NCBI GenBank assembly: GCA_025618425.1 | Contig: CM046842.1 | Span: 22,280,340-22,344,339, forward strand | DNA: 64,000 nucleotides | Source of the DNA: Heliocidaris tuberculata | Taxonomy: Eukaryota; Echinodermata; Echinoidea; Camarodonta; Echinometridae | Reading direction: 5' to 3' | Part shown: positions 57,011-64,000 of the stretch, piece after piece | Layout: every line of letters starts with the position of its first letter | Numbering within the stretch: the first letter of the stretch is position 1 | Notes under the pieces: model-generated | Told to the model about the DNA's origin: nothing | What the model saw: only the letters and a program-made list of their open reading frames with translations | Databases searched by the model: none | Position numbers and translations under genes: made by a program

Positions 57011-58885
57011 TTAAAGGAGAATGAAACTAGGCCTGAGTCATCACGGGTTTTTCTAAACCCGGGTTTGACTCGAAAATTTCGGGCGGGGACCGGGTACCCG
57101 AACGGGAATTCCCTACAACAGAAAATTTGAGTGTATGTAGTGACGGGAGTCAACAGTCAAGGTAAAATTGCTAAACTAAAATGCAGCATAGAGGACAGTT
57201 ACTGAATCCAAATCAATAAAACAATTTCCCGAGAGAAATAACATTTCGGATTAAAAATAAAACATTAAGAAACACAGCCAAAGGTCTCTTTGTTGCCTAA
57301 AATTGAGGGCTGAAAGAGGAAATCAAGCTCCGTGGTACCGTGCACGTTCAGAAATTAAGTCCGAATGTGAGTCACTTGTGCCCAGTGCGCACGAATACAG
57401 CCCTAGACCGTAATACACACAGACGAGGGTCGAATATAACTGATGTGATCGGATCAAAGTAAGCTTGAAAACAACTAAAAATGCCACGTAAGCGACAACA
57501 AAAATACAAAATTACCGTAAAATAATTCTTTCCTTTGGCAAAAAACAGTATGGGTATCCATAATATTTCAAAGAAAAAAGATGTTGGAGGATTGCGAGTA
57601 CACTTCATATCGAGATTAGGCGGCCATATTTGACATTGTTCTGCTTAGCAAGACCGCAGATGGCAGCAGAGAGGAAAATAAATGTGGGCACTAGATCAGG
57701 TGATCGGCCACAACTGTTCCTCTCTGCTGCCATCTGCGGTCTTGCTACGCAGAACAAGTCAAATATGGCTGCCTAATCTCGATATGAAGTGCACTCGTAA
57801 TCCTCCACCATCTTTTTTTTCTTTTAGATATTATGGATACCTATACTATTTTTTGCCAAAGAAAAGAATTGTTTAAAGGTAATTTTGTATTTTTGTTGTC
57901 GCTTACGTGGTATTTTTGGTTGTTTTCAAGCTTACTTTTGGCACGATCACATCAGTTATTTTCGACCCTCGTCTGTGTGTATTACGGTATAAGGCTGTAT
58001 TCGAGCGTACTGAGTGCCGGTGACTCCCATTCTGACTTCATTTCTGAACGCGCACGGTACCGCCTAGCTTGAATCTTCCTCGCAGCTCTTATTTTTTTTT
58101 AGACTCATGAAAAGACCTATCGTCGTCTGAAATGATTTCCTACTACTGCAGCGAATATAATTGGATTACATTGAAATTCAGTTTGTGAATTGCAATATAT
58201 TAGTGCTAAAATTAGTTTGGAAATACCCGAAATCCGAAAATGCAAACCCAGGTTTCAGCGTGACGGGCGGGGACCGCTCGGGGAACCGTTTCGACTCAGG
58301 CCTAAATGAAACCCTGGAGAAATATCTATTTTAATGAAAAGAGAGGATAGAGAGAAGCGATTTTTAAAAAGTTCCATCAAAATCAGTTACGAAATGAAAA
58401 AGTTATGAAAGTTTGAAAAGTCTCAATTTACTTCCTATGGCGATCCTCAAATTGGCAATGTTGCTTCAAAAGGCAGGTTCAGTAGTAAAACTCTCAATAT
58501 GTTTTGTACACAAAATTTCATATTTTCTCCATTTATGTGTAAAGATGCTGCTTGTCTTTTTGTGAACTCAACATATGCTGTGTCAAATACATTTTCCCAT
58601 GATACACATGTATATCTTGAGCTAAGAAGGAGACAAGTTGGGGAAAATATGAAATTTTCTGTACAAAACATACACTGTATGGAGAATTGTACTACTAAAC
58701 CTGTCACTTTGAAGCAACATTGTCAATGTGAATTGAGGATCGCCATAAAAAGTAAATTGAGACTTTTCAAACTTTCATAACTTTTTCAATTTGTAACCGA
58801 TTTTGATAGAACTTTTTTAAATTGCTTCTCTCTATCCTCTCTTTTTATTAAAATTGATTTTCCACAGGGTTTCATTCTCCTTTAA
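57011..58885. mobile_element. TTAAAGGAG-ended inverted-repeat element, split by a hAT-like insertion
   Basis: Ends TTAAAGGAGAATGAAAC and GTTTCATTCTCCTTTAA are perfect inverted repeats. After removing the insertion at 57028-58304 and one target copy it is about 590 bases and largely self-complementary around 58560 (GCGATCCTCAAATTGGCAAT pairs with the region near 58725). Confidence 0.85.
57028..58304. mobile_element. hAT-like nonautonomous element with perfect 8-bp target duplication
   Basis: Ends TAGGCCTGAGTC and GACTCAGGCCTA are perfect inverted repeats, and AATGAAAC flanks both sides (57020-57027 and 58305-58312). An 8-bp duplication with TAGG-type ends is the hAT signature. A long foldback at about 57300-58075 (arms of about 370 bases, centre near 57700) forms most of the interior. 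No transposase frame was recognised. Confidence 0.85.
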
Positions 58886-59289
58886 CAATGAAAAAGTCTA
58901 GTGCTTTCTCTTTTTTTAAACCTACACTGTAGTACCAATTACTGCAGAACCCTGTACAATATGAATTGTTATCAATTTAGCCATTCTCACAGCAAGAATT
59001 TTCGCTGTTTACAAAAAATCAGTGTTGGAATTCAATCATTTTTATGGCATGAAACTTTTGCAAACCAGTATTACAATGCTTGCAAGATTTGTGACGGTTT
59101 CAGGCAAATAACAGTTTCAGGTTACTTCATTCATTTGCTTCCTCCCCAAATGTTGCTCTTCCCGCAATTAAATCTACCACTTACTTGACAATACATGTAC
59201 ATACAAACAGAGCCTAAAAAAAGTAATTCAGTCATTGTTCAACATTTCAAGCAATGTCATTCTATTGGTGCAGATGGGGAAAGGCTTTC

Positions 59290-59535
59290 TGTCAGGGGCC
59301 GCGGAACCACCCCCCCCCCCCCCCCACCTTTTGAGTATCTAGACACATTTCATAAAACCTCAAAAAAAAGGTTTGAAAATTGTCATTAATGAGTGAAATC
59401 AAATCAGCCCCCCCCCCCAACTTTTTTAGTAGACACGTTTCACAAAACCTCAGAAAAAGGTTGAAAATTGTCATTAACGAGTGAAACCAAATCAGCCCCT
59501 CCCCCCTTTTCAAAAATGCTCCACAGCCCCCGTCT
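59290..59535. repeat. C-rich element with two or three tandem blocks
   Basis: Blocks of ACACATTTCATAAAACCTC then AAATTGTCATTAATGAGTGA and AATCAGCCCCC recur at about 95-base spacing between C-runs. Flanked by CAGGGGCCGCGGAACC and CACAGCCCCCG; layout resembles the element at 23220-23552. Confidence 0.5.
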
Positions 59536-59587
59536 GTATTGTAGAAATTTGCCCTTTACCAGACAAAGTCAAATAAAATGGTAGGCC

Positions 59588-59668
59588 TACATGTGCATGT
59601 ACATGTACATGTACATTGTATGCTCTGCAGAACTGTATACATACATGTACATGTATACATGTACAGGT
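59588..59668. repeat. (ACATGT)n microsatellite cluster
   Basis: Runs of GTACATGTACATGTACATG. The same hexamer is scattered at tens of sites in the window and is a hallmark of this genome's simple-repeat composition. Confidence 0.8.
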
Positions 59669-60313
59669 GTACCTCCTGCACAGGTGTCGACCACCGAACG
59701 CACAAGATACAACTGACCGATCTCAGTGTATTAAGGTCTGAAGTGGGAAGACTAGCAAGCTCATCATCTCGATGAATTGGCTTAGGGCTATATTTCCCAT
59801 CAGCCTTAGGGGCAATGTAAGATGACACCGGCATATACATCAGTGTCAGGACAGATGGGCAACGCATTAATTTCTCTCTCTCCTCTCTATCATACTAGCA
59901 AATAAAATCATATCCTCAGAAAAAGGGGGTTTCATGACTACTTGCAGTGGCTTCGCTCCAAGTCAGAACAATTTTTTTTTTCCTTTCTTGAATAGGGTTG
60001 ACTGAACTGAGTCTAATTTATTACAGCTAGTCCATCTTCCCTCCCCCCCCCCCCCCCCTTCCCCTTTACTGAAGAAGCAGGTGCATATATACAATTCTAA
60101 AGTGTACTGTAGTGCAGGTAAGCCAAAATGAGCACATCAAAGACATATATTTGTTCCCGACCATATCACATACATGTACATGTAGATCTGTGTTTATTAG
60201 TACAAACCCTGCATCACAAGTACACGGGGACCTACATGTACTTGTATCCGTGTTGTGAAAACTAAACAAAACAAAACATTATTTGTGCCTCCAAAGTGGT
60301 AAGAGAGGGCATA

Positions 60314-60732
60314 TTAACCCTTTCGAGACAATTGGCCACATTTTGCGGTTCGGCTCAATAACTTTTGATTCAGAGCCCTAAAAAATATACCAGATGCATG
60401 AGTAGAGAGAGCAAAAATTTATGCATACACTGTGTCCATTTTTGTTGCATGACCATATTGCGTTTGATGCCAGGAAATTTAAAAAGGAGAGTAAGCTTTA
60501 ACATACTTAAATTGGCAACACATAAAGCGGTTCAAAATCTTTGTTTTTTAATCCAAATTGGCAACTTTTTCAACTTTTCGACAAAGTTCCTAACCATGTA
60601 TGTTGTTTTTCGAAGGCATTACATTTTATTAGAACTGTGTAACATCAAAAGAAAAATATTACTGTTGCCAATTTGAAGAACAAAATGTGATCAATTTAGT
60701 CCTTAAATAATTCCTGTTGTGAAAGGGTTAAA
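60314..60732. mobile_element. Family A MITE, copy 8
   Basis: Begins TTAACCCTTTCGAGACAATT and ends CTGTTGTGAAAGGGTTAA. Full length, both TTAA boxes present. Confidence 0.82.
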
Positions 60733-61176
60733 TGTATGTTGGCCAGACATATGGTTTCCAACAAGCGCACATTGATGGTTAACCCCTGGGGATGAAAGTC
60801 CTACCGCCTAAAAGCCAGACTACAAGGACTACACATGTATAGAAAATCGGTTGGACGACCACTATACCGGGTTTTTGAGATTCGCGTAGCTGCGACATGG
60901 AATCAACATCAAAATAGCACATGGAATTGAGCACGTTTGCCCATGCAAGATGGTAAACTCATTAATGACTGCCTTCCAAGGGGTATTGATGTCAATGGGA
61001 TCCTGAAAGGGGGTTAAACGGAGGGATAATTTATCATAATAATCAGTCTGAATAGGGGGCTTTTAGCCTGGAATGATGATTTATCAAGCTGATAGATTCA
61101 TCATGGTACGTCATACTTCAATCACATCTTCTGTTGAAAGCAAGAAGGGTCTTAACTATGTACATGTACATGTATA

Positions 61177-61626
61177 TTAACCCTTCAGAGACAATTTGCC
61201 ACATTTTGTGGTTTAGCTCAATAGCTTTTGATTCAGAGCTCTAAAAAAACATACCAGATGCATGAGTTGAAAGAGCAAACATTTCTGCACAAAATACACC
61301 TACATGTATGTCCTTTTTGTTGCATGACCATATTGCGTTTGAACTTTGATGCCAGGAATTTTAGAAATGAGAATAAGCTCGAAAATCCTCAACTTGGCAA
61401 CACAATGAGAGATTCAAAATCATTTTTATTTTTTTTTTGGTCAAAATGGGCAATTTTTTTCAACATTTTGACAAGATTGGAATCATGTACATTGTATGTT
61501 GTTTTCAAAGACAGTGCACCTTATAAGAACCATGTAGCAATAAAAGAAAAATATAATTGTTGCCAATTTGAAGTACATAATGTGATCAATTTAGCCCTTA
61601 AATAATTCCTGTCCTGAAAGGGTTAA
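61177..61626. mobile_element. Family A MITE, copy 9
   Basis: Begins TTAACCCTTCAGAGACAATT and ends TCCTGTCCTGAAAGGGTTAA. Slightly long because of a T-run and an ACATGT insertion. Confidence 0.82.
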
Positions 61627-61639
61627 AATGACAAGAGCT

Positions 61640-62460
61640 AATGCCCTTCTGGCTCTGGGAGGAAAAAAAAATCCCTTTTGCATGAATCAGTGAATTGTCC
61701 CTGCTTGAGAAGTCCATTGTTAAAAAACCTGGAAAAACAGACTTTGATTTTCCAGGCAAAAATGCCATAATAATAAAGATGGAAAATATGTTAAAAGCAT
61801 TCACCATTTCATGAAAGTTCAATAGTCACAAAATACCCATTCTTGTGTGAATAGTGCATAATTTATTAATCTCAATGGCAGAATGCTCTTAAAAGCAGAC
61901 TTTGATATTCCAGGCAAAAAGACCCTAAAATTGAGCATAGAGGATGCATTAAAAGCATCCACCACTTGGTGAAAGGTTCATGATTAGTCACAAAAATGGT
62001 CCTTTTTGCTTGAAAAGTGAATAATTGATCAATTGTCCAATTATGCTCAGAAAACAGACTTGATTTCCCAGGCAAAAAGACCCTGCTATTGAACAGGGAA
62101 AATATATTATAAGCATCACCCATTTGGCAAGAGTCACAAAATAGTCACAAAAATAATACCTCTTTGCTTGAAAAGTGCATGCTCCAGGGAAAAGCGGACT
62201 ACGATTTTCCAGGCACAAAGGCTCCAATACTAAACATGGAGCCTCCATTGTGGAGGATACATTGAAATCACCCATCATTCGGTAAACAAACTTTCAGAAG
62301 TCACAAAAATACCCCAATTTGCTTGGTAAAAAAGTTGACAGCCACACCAAAATATTTCCTTTTGCGTGACATACATGTATGGTATGATCTATTGTTAAAA
62401 AAAAAATTTTTTAAAGCTTCTGAGTAAACAGACTTTGATTTTTGAGGTAAATAGCCCCTA
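61640..62460. repeat. Degenerate tandem repeat, about 5-6 units of roughly 150-190 bp
   Basis: Recurring phrases in order: ACAGACTTTGATTTTCCAGG, CAAAAAGACCC, TTGAACA then GGAAAATATATTA, AAGCATCACCCATT, AGTCACAAAAA and TTGCTTGAAAAGTG. Units drift in length. The minus-strand open frames with repeated LPGKS-like motifs are products of the repeat. Confidence 0.72.
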
Positions 62461-63259
62461 AAACCCACGTGTGTTCCTGAGTGATCTACATACATGTATC
62501 CCTGGATAAACGACTATGACTTTAGGCAATACAAAAACTGCCTGTTTTACTGCCCTTAATAGACAAAGAAACATGTTTTGTAATAGATGTTTGAAAAAAT
62601 CAGATGAGATTCTCAGCCCCCTAAAAAAAGAGAAAACTTTCAAACTGATACAAATTATACAAAACTGTTCAAATCTTTAGGTCTGTGGGAACTACAAAAT
62701 ACATGTACATGTATGAAAATGTGAAACAATGATCTACATGTATATTTGAACAGGAATCGAGGAAGTTTGACTGAATTAATTACACAATGCAAAAGGTCTT
62801 GGATATTCATTTCAAAAGAGAAGACTTTAAACTTCCATTGACCTTAAAACATAAGGTCGTAAATGTACATGTAAAGTGGTCTTTACGGTAGATAATTCCT
62901 TTAATCAAACTATGCAAGCAGATGTGTGGGAAATTACTCCACATTTCTTCTCATACGAGGGGTTAAAGATTGAAGTTTCTATTCATTATCAGAATGACCT
63001 TTGAAACATTCAAATAAGCAACAAAAAAATGAATTGATATGGATCTTTCTAATTCCTCTTTGCTCTTTTGTCATCTGTCTCGCACTTCTAAATTCTGTGT
63101 AGATGTAGATGTACATATATTTCATATTAGATATTTTAGGTCAGGATTCTAGTTCACAGGGGAAACAAAGAATTATATCTGTGACAGTTAATTTTAAACT
63201 AAATTTTCAGAGAATTCTATTCAATGTATTAAATACTGACCAAGTGCTTTCTTTTTTCT

Positions 63260-63688
63260 TTAACCCTTTCAAGACAATTGACCGCATTATCTGGTTTGGC
63301 TCAATAACTTTTGATTCAGAGTTCTAAGAAATATACCAAATGCATGAGTAGAAAGAACAAAAATTTCTGCACACATTATGTCTATTTTTCGTTGCATGAC
63401 CCTATTGCATTTGATGTCAGGAATTTTTAAAAAACAAGAATAAACTTTAAAATCCTTATATTGGCAACATATTGAGAGCTTCAAAATCATTGTTTTTTTT
63501 ATCAAAACTGGCAATTTTGTCAACTTTTTCGACAAAATTCCTAACCATGTACATTTTTTTTCAAAGACATTACACTTTACTAGAAATATGTACATGTAGA
63601 AGTAAAAGAAAAATATTATTGTTGCCAATTTGGAGAACAAAATGTGATCAATTTAGCCCTTAAATAATTCCTGTCCTGAAATGGTTAA
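63260..63688. mobile_element. Family A MITE, copy 10
   Basis: Begins TTTAACCCTTTCAAGACAATT and ends TCCTGTCCTGAAATGGTTAA. Same orientation as copies 8 and 9. Confidence 0.82.
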
Positions 63689-63758
63689 TATACATGTGTA
63701 TACAAGAAGGGAGGCCTCTTTTGCACTAGCAACTTGCTGTCACTTGGCTTGGTAAGAT

Positions 63759-64000
63759 TTAAAAGAAGGTTGAGACCTGGGAAAGATGAAGGAAAAAAAT
63801 TGTGAACTTTCTCATTTTGAGGAGAAAATCATAGTAGAAATGTCCCCTGAAAAGGATTGCTCTTCAATTGCCCTCATATTCGAAATATGATGAGAAATCA
63901 TGCCACATAAATGTGTGTACATGTATGTACATGTGCAGTTCCATTTCTGTGTGAAGTGCACATGCTTTTCAGCGAGATTGGGTCAATTTTCTTATAATTT
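63759..64000. mobile_element. Family B MITE, cut by the right window edge
   Basis: Begins TTAAAAGAAGGTTGAGACCT and follows copy 1 (AAATGTCCCCTGAAAAGGAT, GCGAGATTGGGTCAATTT) to the end of the window. Confidence 0.7.

Larger units (their letters stand above)
53252..64000. other. Upstream intron or flank built mainly of nested transposons
   Basis: No coding exon was recognised on either strand. Short gaps between the listed elements (for example 58900-59280 and 62640-63250) are AT-rich with ACATGT microsatellites. The first noncoding exon and promoter of the p190 gene may lie here or beyond the right edge, but no sequence sign of them was found. Confidence 0.5.

Noticed and set aside
61598..62495. 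Overlapping minus-strand frames with repeated FLPGKS-like motifs
   Set aside because: GKS here is not a P-loop; it comes from the repeated CCAGGCAAAA core of a tandem repeat.

Overview
The window is animal nuclear DNA. It is AT-rich, dominated by introns and repeats, and has clean GT-AG splice sites. Dense ACATGT-type microsatellites, a tRNA-derived SINE, many short inverted-repeat transposons and the divergence of the one recognisable gene from its human relative suggest a marine deuterostome invertebrate, most likely an echinoderm such as a sea urchin. The species is an inference, not something read directly.

One protein-coding gene is well supported. It is on the minus strand and is the ortholog of the p190 RhoGAP family (vertebrate ARHGAP35 and ARHGAP5, Drosophila RhoGAPp190). 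Twenty coding exons were placed by hand between 52631 (start codon) and 7799. All junctions are GT-AG and the phases agree from exon to exon, giving 1107 codons, or 1139 with the extra exon 12. In order they encode the N-terminal GTP-binding domain (exons 1-3), the FF-domain region (end of exon 3 to exon 7), pseudo-GTPase domain 1 (exons 8-11), pseudo-GTPase domain 2 (exons 12-14), a disordered linker (exons 15-19) and the polybasic stretch before the catalytic domain (exon 20). No RhoGAP catalytic exon was found, so the 3' end probably lies beyond the left edge. A 5' leader exon (52632-53251) begins at a strong acceptor, so at least one noncoding exon lies further upstream.

The most unusual feature is a halo of partial exon copies in the introns. 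Degraded copies of exons 2, 4, 7, 8, 14 and 18 lie within about 1 kb of their parents, often in tandem repeats. One copy, exon 12, is intact: it repeats the first 32 codons of exon 13 (the pseudo-P-loop of pseudo-GTPase 2), has its own splice sites, is a multiple of three long, and is flanked by CU-rich tracts that could regulate its use.

Repeats fill the rest. There are about ten copies of a roughly 415-bp element flanked by TTAA (family A), about ten copies or fragments of a second inverted-repeat family (family B), several long foldbacks, a 1277-bp hAT-like insertion with a perfect 8-bp target duplication, a 2.6-kb insertion with a 5-bp target duplication, a Tigger/pogo-type element, a LINE 3' tail, composite tandem-repeat elements, and long TAA, GAA and polypurine tracts. 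Region by region: 1-7798 is intron with transposons; 7799-16831 holds exons 19-20 and a very large intron; 16832-31601 holds exons 9-18; 31602-45534 holds exons 4-8; 45535-53251 holds exons 1-3 and the leader; 53252-64000 is upstream intron or flank made largely of nested transposons.
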